Origin: a virus
Length of the DNA stretch: 48,906 nt
IMG/VR virus record: IMGVR_UViG_3300025424_000017
Span: 1-48,906 of that record
Direction: 5' to 3' (one strand)
The translations under genes and the position numbers were made by a program. This document shows positions 1-7,627 of this stretch, piece after piece. Numbering within the stretch: position 1 is the stretch's first letter; the number at the start of each line of letters is the position of its first letter. The notes below the pieces were generated by a model, which saw only the letters and a list, made by a program, of their open reading frames with translations, did no database searches and was not told where the DNA came from.

Positions 1-953
1 GCTGATTTAAAATTACTGTAAGGTTGCACAATAGCATGACTACTGTATTTGAAATATCTGTTTGGCAAATTATTTTTTTTGTAGTAATCCACTAAGGTTT
101 GATTGAATTCTCTGAAATCTTTCACACTTCCGTTGCACAATGCGTCATGAAAAAAGTAATCGCGCACTTGATAGTGTTCGTAGTAATGTATCATCTCGTC
201 AGCCAACTGTTTACCGCGTTTGAATCTATAGCCTCCCTGCATGGTAGGAATGTCACAAAATACACAATTTCTTACACAACCTCGACTAGTTTCCATCGGC
301 AGTACTCCGGTAGTATAACCACTTTGGTATTTGGTAATGTCAAAGTCGCTAAAATCCATTGGAGCATGTTCTTTTATGTTGCTGTATTCTGCTAAGAAAT
401 CGGTGTCAATACCAGCCACAGAATAATCACCGGCCATAATAAACGGAATGGTTGTTTCGGCCTCACCACGGATCCAATGATCGATCAACTGTTGATCTTT
501 TAAAAAGTGTGCAAATTCAGGACGTTGACTATAGCTTCCGTTTTCTTCTCGTATCAGTCCTTGTCCCCCCACAATCACTTCTACCGTAGATAGTTTTCTT
601 AATCGAGTTAAAAACTCCACACAAAATCTTTGTGCTTGCCAGCTGAACACACTGATAAATAATTTTTTTGGTTTCTCCAACAGTATCTGATCAATCCATT
701 GTTGAACAAATAGATCTAACGTTTTTTGTGCAACTTGACCAATTTTTTTATTTTTGACAAATAAAAACTCGTCAATTTCGTTAAACAGTCCTGCATCTGT
801 GTTTTTTTTGAAATCTGTAAAGTAATCGATATTGATATCTAAAATACGACTTGTAACATTCAAGCGATTTAAAATACCTTTGATGATTGCTGGTGCTGCT
901 GCTGGACGCACTGGTGCCACTCTAGGTATAGTTAAAATCACTACGTCAGTCAT
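1..953 (-). CDS. B12-binding-type radical SAM protein, C-terminus cut by window edge
   Basis: Reading the minus strand from ATG at 953 gives 317 residues with no stop, so the gene runs off the window and its C-terminal part is missing. The first ~150 residues (starting MTDVVILTIPRVAPVRPAAA) look like the Rossmann-type cobalamin-binding domain of B12-dependent radical SAM enzymes. Residues 226-233 carry the cluster motif CVRNCVFC (CxxxCxxC), preceded by METSRG, which is the usual setting for the [4Fe-4S] cluster that cleaves S-adenosylmethionine. I do not see the DxHxxG cobalamin-ligand motif, so true B12 binding is unproven. The start overlaps the gp46 stop as ATGA, so it is translationally coupled to the recombination genes. 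Substrate unknown. The class is well supported; the reaction is not. Confidence 0.85.
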   Translation of the reverse strand, partial: MTDVVILTIPRVAPVRPAAAPAIIKGILNRLNVTSRILDINIDYFTDFKKNTDAGLFNEIDEFLFVKNKKIGQVAQKTLDLFVQQWIDQILLEKPKKLFISVFSWQAQRFCVEFLTRLRKLSTVEVIVGGQGLIREENGSYSQRPEFAHFLKDQQLIDHWIRGEAETTIPFIMAGDYSVAGIDTDFLAEYSNIKEHAPMDFSDFDITKYQSGYTTGVLPMETSRGCVRNCVFCDIPTMQGGYRFKRGKQLADEMIHYYEHYQVRDYFFHDALCNGSVKDFREFNQTLVDYYKKNNLPNRYFKYSSHAIVQPYSNFKS

Positions 954-2713
954 GCCATCTCCACGTCTGTGTTATAGCTGGTATAGCCATTCTCTTTGAC
1001 CACTTTTAGTATATTCTCCACTCGGCCAGCCAGCTCGTCTCGGTGACTGACCAACCATATGCTCTTGTGGCGCTCGCGACTCATGTGCTTGAGCAAGGCC
1101 AGGGCCGCTTCCACACCAGCTGTGTCCAAGCCGTTGTCGATCATTTCATCTATGAACAGAAGGTTGATTGGCTGGTACAAACTTTCAAACACATCACGGA
1201 AGGCCCAGCTCATGCTGAGAATCAGTCGGTTGCGTTCACCTCTACTGAGATTGTCAAAGTCCAGCTCGCGGCCCAGCTCTTCGATCAAAACTGTGAGGTC
1301 ATTCTGGAATATGACTGTGTGCGGCAGTCCCATGCTGTCCAGATAGTGTGTGAGTCTGGCATTCAGGTAACTGAGATTCTGTTCTATGATCTTTTTGCGT
1401 ATGAAACTGTCCTTGCTGGTCAGCAGTTTGAGCAAGAACTCCTGATGCTCTTGCAAGCGAGTGAGTTCATTCATGCTGTCGTAGGAGACTTCTTGCAAGG
1501 CAGCCTGGGTCATTTCTTCAATCTGTTCAGTGTAAGGGTCGATTTCTTGTCGCTTGTGATCAATCTGCTGTACGAGACCGGCCACTGTGGCACGATGCTG
1601 AATCGCGTCAGCTTCGTTGTCATAGAACATCTTGGGCGGTCTCCCCAGCGTGCCCAGGGTTTCAACTGCAAGCTCGAGGTCTGCCAAGAGCTGTGCATGT
1701 GCCAGGCTTGCTGTTCTAGCTGTTGCCAGATCCTCCTGTTTCGCTGTCACGACCGATTGGTGCTTGTTGTCGTGGAAGGGCTGGCCGCAGGTATGGCATT
1801 CGTGACTCTCCAGCGTTGCAATTTCTTTCGACAGTTTGTCTATCGTTTTGTTTTCTCGATCACGGTCCAGTTTGGTGCGGCTGATCTGACCGGATAGATC
1901 GTTGAAGTCTTTTCTTTTTTGATCCCAAGCCCGGTGTGCTTGATGCGCTGCAATTTCGTCTTCGATCTGTATATTTTGTAGCGCCTCGAGTGCTTTTTCC
2001 AGTTCCTGTACGTCAGTGGAATGTTTTTCCGCCCATAGTCGTTGTCTACGTTTGAGATTTTCAATCTGTTCTTGGATGCGTTGATTGGCCTCTTGCACAG
2101 CTCGTATCCTGAACTCTTCTTGCTGTATGGCATCTCGTGTGCCCTTGTTCAACTCTTTGATGCGATCGGCTCGATCGCTCAGTTGTGTGATGCCCAACAA
2201 CTGCTCGATTATGGTGCGTTGATCGTTGGCCTTGAGACTCAAGAATGGTTCGGTATAGGTATTCAAGGCCATGATGTGTTTGAACATGTCGTGGCTGAGT
2301 CCCAGCACCGACTCGATGGCTTCCTGTGTTTCTCGGCTGTCGCCCTGTGCTTCGTCCGCGGCGACCTTTTGTTCGCTGTTGACATAGAATTTCAGTAGGT
2401 TGGGCTTGCGACCACGTTCGATTCGATACGCCTGTGCGCCCAACACAAAGTCCAGACTGACCAGCATGCCCTTGCCGTTGGTCTTGTTGACCAGGTTGTC
2501 TTTTCTGATATTGCTGAGTGCGTTGCCATACAAGGCATAGCTGAGTGCGTTGATGATGGTGGTCTTGCCGGTGCCGTTGCGACTGCCGTCACCGCCCAGG
2601 TCAAGATTTTCACCCAACACAAGAGTAAGGTCTGACCGATCAAAATCGATGGCCTGTGTGGCATTGCCCACACTCATGAAGTTTTTAACGGTTAGTTTTT
2701 TAATTTGGATCAT
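950..2713 (-). CDS. gp46: gp46-like recombination endonuclease subunit (Rad50/SbcC family ATPase)
   Basis: A 587-residue SMC-type ATPase. Visible in order: Walker A GSRNGTGKTT (residues 43-52), a long charged coiled-coil region split by a zinc-hook CHTC (Cys306 and Cys309), then the ABC signature LSRGERNRL, Walker B INLLFIDEM with a D-loop (DNGLD), and a switch histidine in WLVSHRDEL. This is the full set for the Rad50-like subunit, which with gp47 processes DNA ends for recombination-dependent replication. The length is close to T4 gp46. The gene starts at ATG 2713, overlapping the stop of the upstream SGNH-like gene as ATGA. In T4 it lies directly beside gene 47; here an AT-rich cassette of about 2.9 kb separates them. 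Confidence 0.96.
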   Translation of the reverse strand: MIQIKKLTVKNFMSVGNATQAIDFDRSDLTLVLGENLDLGGDGSRNGTGKTTIINALSYALYGNALSNIRKDNLVNKTNGKGMLVSLDFVLGAQAYRIERGRKPNLLKFYVNSEQKVAADEAQGDSRETQEAIESVLGLSHDMFKHIMALNTYTEPFLSLKANDQRTIIEQLLGITQLSDRADRIKELNKGTRDAIQQEEFRIRAVQEANQRIQEQIENLKRRQRLWAEKHSTDVQELEKALEALQNIQIEDEIAAHQAHRAWDQKRKDFNDLSGQISRTKLDRDRENKTIDKLSKEIATLESHECHTCGQPFHDNKHQSVVTAKQEDLATARTASLAHAQLLADLELAVETLGTLGRPPKMFYDNEADAIQHRATVAGLVQQIDHKRQEIDPYTEQIEEMTQAALQEVSYDSMNELTRLQEHQEFLLKLLTSKDSFIRKKIIEQNLSYLNARLTHYLDSMGLPHTVIFQNDLTVLIEELGRELDFDNLSRGERNRLILSMSWAFRDVFESLYQPINLLFIDEMIDNGLDTAGVEAALALLKHMSRERHKSIWLVSHRDELAGRVENILKVVKENGYTSYNTDVEMA

Positions 2714-3426
2714 ATGGTGTTTAAGTTTAACATATTAAGATATTGATCACAAACACTTTGGAGAATTTTTTTGTCAGTTATATGATAGTAGGGTCGAGCT
2801 ATAGATGAATCGTAGTAGTCCCAAAGATTGATGCAATTTTCTTTTTCTTTATATTTTGAAAAGTTCCAATCTTGTGCAGGTTTAAAATTTTTATGTTCAA
2901 ATCCACCCTGACTCCAGGCCCATCCTTTGACATTCTTAGCAGAATCAATCATTGATAGGGTTTGTTGTATAAAAATATAATTTTTTTCAATTGTCGACGG
3001 CATATCTACATACCGCATAAAAAAGTTTTTAATTTTGTCTACACAGGCAGTGGTAAAAATATTGTTGTGCAATTTTGGATTAAACGGATTAACCCATGAC
3101 ATACACAATAACTCCTTGCGGGCACCTGGTGCCAACACATTGTGATATCGATTTATATTATCTGTTTGGGAATCATTTAAATTCAAAACAAATTCCTGAC
3201 GAGTTGATCCAGTAGCGTTATATATTAAATAATCGCACTGATTTTTTAAAGCGTGTTTAACCTGTAGATATATCAAGTAATTACTAGCACCCGGTATAGA
3301 TAAATTAACGACGGTTGTGTTGGGCAATTTTTTAGCCAGCATCTCAGTCCAATTATTGCCATAGTCGGGGTCGCTAGAACAAAAACTGTCTCCGCATATA
3401 TAAAGGGTTTCTTTAGTTAACAGCAT
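2710..3426 (-). CDS. SGNH/GDSL-hydrolase-like protein
   Basis: A 238-residue protein whose N-terminus reads LYICGDSFCSSDPDYGNNW. GDSF (Ser14) matches block I of SGNH hydrolases, and a glycine in NLSIPGASNY suits the oxyanion-hole block II. The later blocks are less clear. A histidine near the C-terminus (ARPYYHITDKK) could be the catalytic base, but the usual DxxH spacing is not obvious. Family members are esterases or deacetylases, including ones that add or remove acyl groups on polysaccharides, which would fit the sugar genes upstream. The gene is AT-rich compared with gp46 and gp47. Its start overlaps the epimerase end by 14 bases. Fold call moderate; activity not established. Confidence 0.6.
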   Translation of the reverse strand: MLLTKETLYICGDSFCSSDPDYGNNWTEMLAKKLPNTTVVNLSIPGASNYLIYLQVKHALKNQCDYLIYNATGSTRQEFVLNLNDSQTDNINRYHNVLAPGARKELLCMSWVNPFNPKLHNNIFTTACVDKIKNFFMRYVDMPSTIEKNYIFIQQTLSMIDSAKNVKGWAWSQGGFEHKNFKPAQDWNFSKYKEKENCINLWDYYDSSIARPYYHITDKKILQSVCDQYLNMLNLNTI

Positions 3427-4378
3427 TGTTTTGCTGGACTATCCAATCATATAACTTTTTCAACCCATCATCCAATGATTGAGTATGGGTCCATCCTAGT
3501 TTTTCTTTAATCAATCTATTGTCTGAATTTCTACCGTTAACTCCAATAGGACCGTCTACATAATTAATTGAAATATTTTTTCCTGAAATAGCTATTACTT
3601 TTTTTGCTAATTCAGTGATGCTAACTGACTCTTCGCTACCTATGTTAGCTGGCCCAGCAAAATCGCTAGCCATTATTTTAATAGTAGCATCCAAACATTC
3701 GTCAATATACAAGAATGAACGAGTCTGCGATCCATCCCCCCACACGTCGATTGATCCACCGTCGTGTGCCTGGGCTACCTTTCGGCAAATAGCTGCCGGC
3801 GCCTTTTCTTTGCCGTTGTTCCAGCTAGTTTCAACACCAAAAATATTATGATATCTACCAATATGAACCTCGACTCCGTAGTTTTTTTTTAAATTTTGAT
3901 ATAAGCGTTCACTAAACAACTTTTCCCACCCATACTCACTGTCAGGCTCGGCCGGATATGCACTACTTTCTTCACAATTGGGGTTATCAGGGTCAAGTTG
4001 ATTGTAAGCCGGGTATATACAAGCAGACGAACTAAAAAAGATTTTTGGTTTAGGATTTTTCATCAACTCATTGATAATATTTAAATTTATCAAAGCTGAG
4101 TTATAAAGAATGTCCATATCGTTTATGCCCGTAAACACGTAGCCTGCTCCGCCCATATCTGCAGCCAATTGATAAATTTCATCGACAGGTTCTTCCAACA
4201 ACATTCTACACACATCACGGTCTCGTAAATCGCCAACAATAAAATTATCAGCAGCGGTTACACTAAATTCTGGCAAATGTAAATCAACCCCAGTTACATA
4301 ATGTCCTTGTTTTTTTAATCGGATAACCAAGTGCGACCCAATAAAACCGCCTGCGCCCAAAACTAACATTTTTTTCAT
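3413..4378 (-). CDS. GDP-mannose 3,5-epimerase-like NAD-dependent sugar epimerase
   Basis: A 321-residue extended short-chain dehydrogenase. The NAD-binding GAGGFIG is at residues 8-14. The catalytic set of plant GDP-mannose 3,5-epimerase (Arabidopsis Cys145, Tyr174, Lys178, Lys217, from my knowledge of that enzyme) falls at Cys120 (SSSACIYP), Tyr149 and Lys153 (EYGWEKL), and Lys192 (GKEKAPAA), all shifted by exactly 25. GDGSQTRSFLYIDEC and GRNSDNRLIKEKLGW are also strongly family-like. The expected reaction converts GDP-D-mannose to GDP-L-galactose, with some GDP-L-gulose. The gene lies three bases from a glycosyltransferase-like frame, so the product may be its donor. Other NAD-dependent nucleotide-sugar epimerases are the fallback. 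The gene is AT-rich, consistent with transfer. Confidence 0.9.
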   Translation of the reverse strand: MKKMLVLGAGGFIGSHLVIRLKKQGHYVTGVDLHLPEFSVTAADNFIVGDLRDRDVCRMLLEEPVDEIYQLAADMGGAGYVFTGINDMDILYNSALINLNIINELMKNPKPKIFFSSSACIYPAYNQLDPDNPNCEESSAYPAEPDSEYGWEKLFSERLYQNLKKNYGVEVHIGRYHNIFGVETSWNNGKEKAPAAICRKVAQAHDGGSIDVWGDGSQTRSFLYIDECLDATIKIMASDFAGPANIGSEESVSITELAKKVIAISGKNISINYVDGPIGVNGRNSDNRLIKEKLGWTHTQSLDDGLKKLYDWIVQQNNAVN

Positions 4379-4381
4379 TTA

Positions 4382-4957
4382 CTATCTGACTCCTAAATTT
4401 TTTTGACATTCTGCGGCAAAGTTTTTTAATTCAAGCTGGTGTAATTCGTTGTAATAATAATTAAAATTATAATCTAATATATCTTGCATGTCCATGCACA
4501 TTTCTTTTAATTCGGCCACGGACTTGTTACAAATTGATTCAACTATGCTAACAACTGCTAACAGTCGATCCACTGGGTCATCCACAGCGTCATAATGTTC
4601 ACTCCAATAGCGATCAAATGTTTTAAATCCAATAGATTTAAGATTAGCTAAACACCCAGTGCTTCCGGCAATTACAAACGGGCGTTTAGAACTTATTGGT
4701 TTAATTGATTTTTCGCTAACATAAACATTTGGATAATCAAACACAGTTTCTGTTATAACGTGTAAAAAAGATTGTTGTGATAACGCCGTCGATCCAGATA
4801 CGTAATTTTCTTTTCTGATATCTTTAAAATTTTTAAAAGAATGATTAGGCAAGATTTGATTAAATGCATCAACCAACCAGGGGTGGTTGATAAGCAATCG
4901 GTCTCTTATTCCGGCATGTTTGTCAATATAAAGTAAATGTAAATGTTCTGGATACAT
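4382..4957 (-). CDS. C-terminal half of a split glycosyltransferase-like protein (family A)
   Basis: A 191-residue frame carrying the second conserved motif of a family that recurs at 40397, 42749 and 43801: TETVFDYPNVYVSEKSIKP, then RPFVIAGS, then a GFKTFDRYWSEHYD stretch. The [ST]EK..KP....P pattern faintly resembles the nucleotide-binding part of GT10 (alpha-1,3-fucosyltransferase) enzymes; I treat this as a remote hint. The upstream frame (4959-5492) ends with the family's first motif. In the relatives at 42749 and 43801 both motifs lie in one protein, so this is probably half of a broken or frameshifted gene. The ATG at 4957 follows the upstream stop by one base, so coupled translation of two chains is also possible. 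Confidence 0.65.
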   Translation of the reverse strand: MYPEHLHLLYIDKHAGIRDRLLINHPWLVDAFNQILPNHSFKNFKDIRKENYVSGSTALSQQSFLHVITETVFDYPNVYVSEKSIKPISSKRPFVIAGSTGCLANLKSIGFKTFDRYWSEHYDAVDDPVDRLLAVVSIVESICNKSVAELKEMCMDMQDILDYNFNYYYNELHQLELKNFAAECQKNLGVR

Positions 4958-4958
4958 G

Positions 4959-5492
4959 TTAGTTATTATTACAAAAACTTACCATACCATGATCTATTAG
5001 ATTTTTATTGCGCAACAATGAATATAAAAGAGTACGATGCGATCTACGAACTCTACATAACGATTGATACTTTGAAGTAATAGCCTTAGGATTTAATTCA
5101 ACATTTTCTTTATCAAACCATAATAAATTTTGCAAGAAATTTTGTATGTTAGCAATAGCACAATTCTCTGTAGTTTCTTGTTGTCTTAAAATTTCTAATT
5201 CTTTTTCTATATTTTGCTGAGTTAAAATTAAACAAAAATAATTTGAAACATCTAGGTTAACTAAAATTCTCTGCAAATTACGCAACATTAGTCCAGGTTG
5301 ATCGTTGGTAACATAGTAATCAGTATCATAATGCAAAAATATAAATCGATAGTTTGATTCGTAATGGTCTTGTTTTAATTTTAGTAGGTCATTGTATAGT
5401 CTTGACATATCACTTTGGTAGTTGAGTAAATTAAATATTCGATCAAATTTAAAATATTTTTCTAGTATGTTGATAGTGGATATATCAAGCAT
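4959..5492 (-). CDS. N-terminal half of a split glycosyltransferase-like protein (family A)
   Basis: A 177-residue AT-rich frame. The segment YRFIFLHYDTDYYVTND sits near residue 55. Near the C-terminus, SLCRVRRSHRTLLYSLL followed by NKNLIDHG matches motif 1 of the family (compare LNGRIRHHRKYLLELF...RGLLD in the 43801 protein). It then stops with SFCNNN and TAA. The next base begins the downstream frame, which supplies the rest of the family, so 177 plus 191 residues equals the size of intact relatives (317-385). Function is unknown; a GT-B-like sugar transferase is the working guess. Its ATG lies inside the end of an even smaller upstream frame, hinting at a second break. Confidence 0.6.
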   Translation of the reverse strand: MLDISTINILEKYFKFDRIFNLLNYQSDMSRLYNDLLKLKQDHYESNYRFIFLHYDTDYYVTNDQPGLMLRNLQRILVNLDVSNYFCLILTQQNIEKELEILRQQETTENCAIANIQNFLQNLLWFDKENVELNPKAITSKYQSLCRVRRSHRTLLYSLLRNKNLIDHGMVSFCNNN

Positions 5493-5589
5493 GTAAATTA
5501 TACCAATGGTTATGTGACTGCTCGATGAAGTCTTGATCTATTAACAATAGATCAAACGTATTTTCTAATAATTTAATTTTTTCCAACAA
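5485..5589 (-). CDS. Possible 34-residue frame, likely the displaced N-terminus of family A
   Basis: A TTG at 5589 (or 5586) sits 4-7 bases after a strong GGAGGA (5599-5594). It opens a frame reading LEKIKLLENTFDLLLIDQDF and ending NHWYNLHA before TGA at 5487-5485. The stop overlaps the ATG of the next frame. The peptide looks like ordinary protein (hydrophobic periodicity, no low complexity) and may be the original N-terminus of the split transferase-like gene, shifted by an indel. It could equally be a small coupled leader frame. Low certainty. Confidence 0.3.
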   Translation of the reverse strand: MLEKIKLLENTFDLLLIDQDFIEQSHNHWYNLHA

Positions 5590-5626
5590 TGAATCCTCCT
5601 GCACCAAATACTAAAATTTTTTTCAT
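5573..5626 (-). pseudogene. Relic 5' end of an NAD-dependent epimerase gene
   Basis: The minus strand from ATG 5626 encodes MKKILVFGAGGFIVGKN and then a stop. The first 13 residues are the canonical start of a sugar epimerase (compare MKKMLVLGAGGFIG at 4378), including the NAD-binding GxGGF; identity to any epimerase ends after Ile13. The ATG overlaps the gp47 stop as ATGA, exactly as a real downstream gene would. Codons differ from the intact epimerase at several third positions, so it is not a simple local copy. I read it as the scar left when another epimerase gene was replaced by the present cassette. Confidence 0.65.
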
Positions 5627-6639
5627 AGATTTTGATATATTTTTAATAACAACTTGGGATCGTAAAATTCACTTTCGATATTGGTCAGCTGGTCAGTCAC
5701 GATCTGATCCACGCTTTCGAATCGTACTTCGCCAGGCGCCAGGTCTAGATCCACTGTGGTTCTTTTGCTGGGTATCAGGGCCATCTCTCTGAGATTGTGT
5801 GATTGTACAAATGTGTTCTTGATAAACGATGCTTCTTCGTAGCTGATGTCGATATCCAGCTCCACACGCACATGCATGTTGGGAGTCAGTATGCTGGCAC
5901 CGTGGTCAATTACCTCGCTCAACCGCATGACTCGATACAGGGGTTGATCGGGCCAAGCCCGATACTCGGGCTGTTGGCCCCATTCCAGGATCATCATGCC
6001 TCGGTCAGCATCGCCAGCATCGGCAAAGTTGTGTGGAAAACAGTTGCCAATGTAGTTGATGTTTCGTTTGCTTTGTCTAAGATGGAAATGTCCACTGAAC
6101 ACCGACCCAACGCCACCAAAGCTGTCCACACGAACTTCGCCGTGGTCGGGCATTTCGACCATGGCATTCATCTTGAAGTGCGGCAGTTCAAAGTGCCCAA
6201 ACATGTACTGTGCTGACATTCGTGGTATGCGTTTGTGATCGTCGCCGACCAACCAGGGAGCTATGATCACATCACCGGATTTGAACCAGTCGTTGACCAC
6301 CGTGATATTGGGCAAGTGCTGTGCCCATTCCACGCCGTGTATGTCTCGCCGGTCTCGGTAGTAGAGATCGTGATTGCCCGGAATAAAATAAAAGCGTTCA
6401 AATGCTGCACTGAGCTTTTGTAAACTACGCAGGCTAAAGTGCAAAGTTTGTAGATTGATACTGGCACGATGATGATGCCAGTCGCCTAGAAACATGCCGG
6501 TTTCGCAACCTTGGGCCCGGGCTGTGTCTATGAACCAATCAACAAATGCTTCACAGTCCTGATTGTGAATCAGGCTGTTGCTTTTTAGTCCCCAGTGTAT
6601 GTCAGTACAGATGGCTGCTTTACGGAATAGATTTGTCAT
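5623..6639 (-). CDS. gp47: gp47-like recombination endonuclease subunit (Mre11/SbcD family)
   Basis: A 338-residue calcineurin-like phosphoesterase with the metal-binding set in order: TDIHWG (Asp13, His15), FLGDWHHH (Asp53), IPGNHDLYY (Asn89, His90, Asp91), MFGHFELPHF, and GHFHLRQ. It is the nuclease subunit partnering gp46. Together they resect and trim DNA ends during recombination-dependent replication and host DNA breakdown. The length is normal for the T4 protein. ATG 6639 is preceded by AGCAGG and lies 12 bases after the gp55 stop, so it is probably read from the gp55 transcript. Its stop overlaps the relic epimerase start. Confidence 0.96.
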   Translation of the reverse strand: MTNLFRKAAICTDIHWGLKSNSLIHNQDCEAFVDWFIDTARAQGCETGMFLGDWHHHRASINLQTLHFSLRSLQKLSAAFERFYFIPGNHDLYYRDRRDIHGVEWAQHLPNITVVNDWFKSGDVIIAPWLVGDDHKRIPRMSAQYMFGHFELPHFKMNAMVEMPDHGEVRVDSFGGVGSVFSGHFHLRQSKRNINYIGNCFPHNFADAGDADRGMMILEWGQQPEYRAWPDQPLYRVMRLSEVIDHGASILTPNMHVRVELDIDISYEEASFIKNTFVQSHNLREMALIPSKRTTVDLDLAPGEVRFESVDQIVTDQLTNIESEFYDPKLLLKIYQNL

Positions 6640-6651
6640 CCTGCTAGTATA

Positions 6652-7551
6652 CTATTCTTCAGTGATGAATACGACCTCTCCGGCAATCATGTCTGGATTT
6701 CTGCGTCCGGCATTCTGACGAGTCCATGACGGATTGAGACCGTTCATTTCCAAGATATCGTCTCGGATGTTTTGATTTTTCTTTTCCAGATTCAGGATTC
6801 TGGTAAAACTATTGGTGATGGCCGCAGTGTAGTAGGCAAATGGATTCTGGCTCTTGCTTTCGTCAAACTGCAGGCCGATCTGGCTCAGTTGCAACAGGGC
6901 CTGGCCGCGCATTTCTTCGTTGTAGGTATAACCTCTCCAGTTTGATCTGGTGGCATAGCGTTCACACAGTTTCATGAACATGTTGGCCAAGGTGCGGGTC
7001 ATTTTGCCGTGATCCTTGCAGAATTCGCCGTGTACCAGGTCACCCTGCCAGTGGCTCTTGCCCACCAGGTACGGCTCGCGATTTTCATCTATACGGTAGT
7101 GATAAAACGGTGGAAAGTTCAATCGCACATGATTGGGGCTGAGCACAGCATCATCTACCAGATCGGCGATGGGATCTTCTTCTACGGCATCCAGTTCGAA
7201 TATGTCTTGGATCTTTTTCTTTTTGGTTGCACCCTTGGGTATTTTTTTGGGCGCCATGGGTATGTGTTCCCAACAGGTGATCCTGAACACCAGATCAGTG
7301 TTGGCGATTTTGACTGGATCGATGACCTGTCCAGTTTCTCGCTTGATACGGTCAGCACGATTGCGTCTGGCTTCGGCCACGGTTCTTTGGTTGATTTTCA
7401 ATACCGTGGGCAAGATTATGTCGTACTGATGATCGGCAACCGGATCCAGATATGTGCAGTAGGTGTTCTTGCTCAGGTGTATTTCTTTTAAGATATCTCG
7501 ATTGTTGAGATAGTTGATTTTTGCTGGTGTTTTGAAAGTGGTTGTGGCCAC
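6652..7551 (-). CDS. gp55: gp55-like sigma factor for late transcription
   Basis: A 299-residue protein whose C-terminal half reads YNEEMRGQALLQLSQIGLQF, then NPFAYYTAAITNSFTRILN and a basic NLEKKNQNIRDDIL segment. This is the sigma-region-2-like core of T4-like late sigma factors. It directs host RNA polymerase to late boxes of the TATAAATA type, with the sliding clamp as co-activator. I set the start at GTG 7551, because AAGGAG lies eight bases upstream (7565-7560) and the protein then begins VATTTFKTPAKINYL. An ATG at 7614 would place a Cys-rich non-conserved tail across the promoter. It is longer than T4 gp55 (185 residues), with an extra central acidic/basic insert. Confidence 0.9.
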   Translation of the reverse strand: MATTTFKTPAKINYLNNRDILKEIHLSKNTYCTYLDPVADHQYDIILPTVLKINQRTVAEARRNRADRIKRETGQVIDPVKIANTDLVFRITCWEHIPMAPKKIPKGATKKKKIQDIFELDAVEEDPIADLVDDAVLSPNHVRLNFPPFYHYRIDENREPYLVGKSHWQGDLVHGEFCKDHGKMTRTLANMFMKLCERYATRSNWRGYTYNEEMRGQALLQLSQIGLQFDESKSQNPFAYYTAAITNSFTRILNLEKKNQNIRDDILEMNGLNPSWTRQNAGRRNPDMIAGEVVFITEE

Positions 7552-7571
7552 GTGCGATTCTCCTTGAAGTG

Positions 7572-7579
7572 TATTTATT
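7572..7579 (-). promoter_or_regulatory. Candidate late promoter box for gp55 (AATAAATA)
   Basis: On the minus strand, 7579-7572 reads AATAAATA, matching seven of eight bases of the T4 late box TATAAATA. With T4 spacing, transcription would begin near 7566. That leaves a ~15-base leader containing the AAGGAG of the GTG start at 7551, the same short-leader pattern seen for the plus-strand late boxes. It implies gp55 can drive its own gene. Inference from position and match only. Confidence 0.5.
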
Positions 7580-7627
7580 TTACAACACATTGCAGGAATG
7601 TCAACCATTATCATTATCTGGTCCGTT

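Noticed and set aside
1043-1897. A 284-codon plus-strand open frame opposite gp46
   Set aside because: It is antisense to the zinc-hook and coiled-coil coding of gp46, has no family-like motif and arises from the codon bias of the real gene.
6645-6654. TAGTATACTA palindrome between gp55 and gp47 as a promoter
   Set aside because: TATACT resembles a -10, but no -35 is at the right distance and the element overlaps the gp55 stop.
7552-7614. ATG 7614 as the gp55 start
   Set aside because: It would translate through the late box, the ribosome-binding site and a Cys-rich tail; GTG 7551 has AAGGAG at correct spacing.
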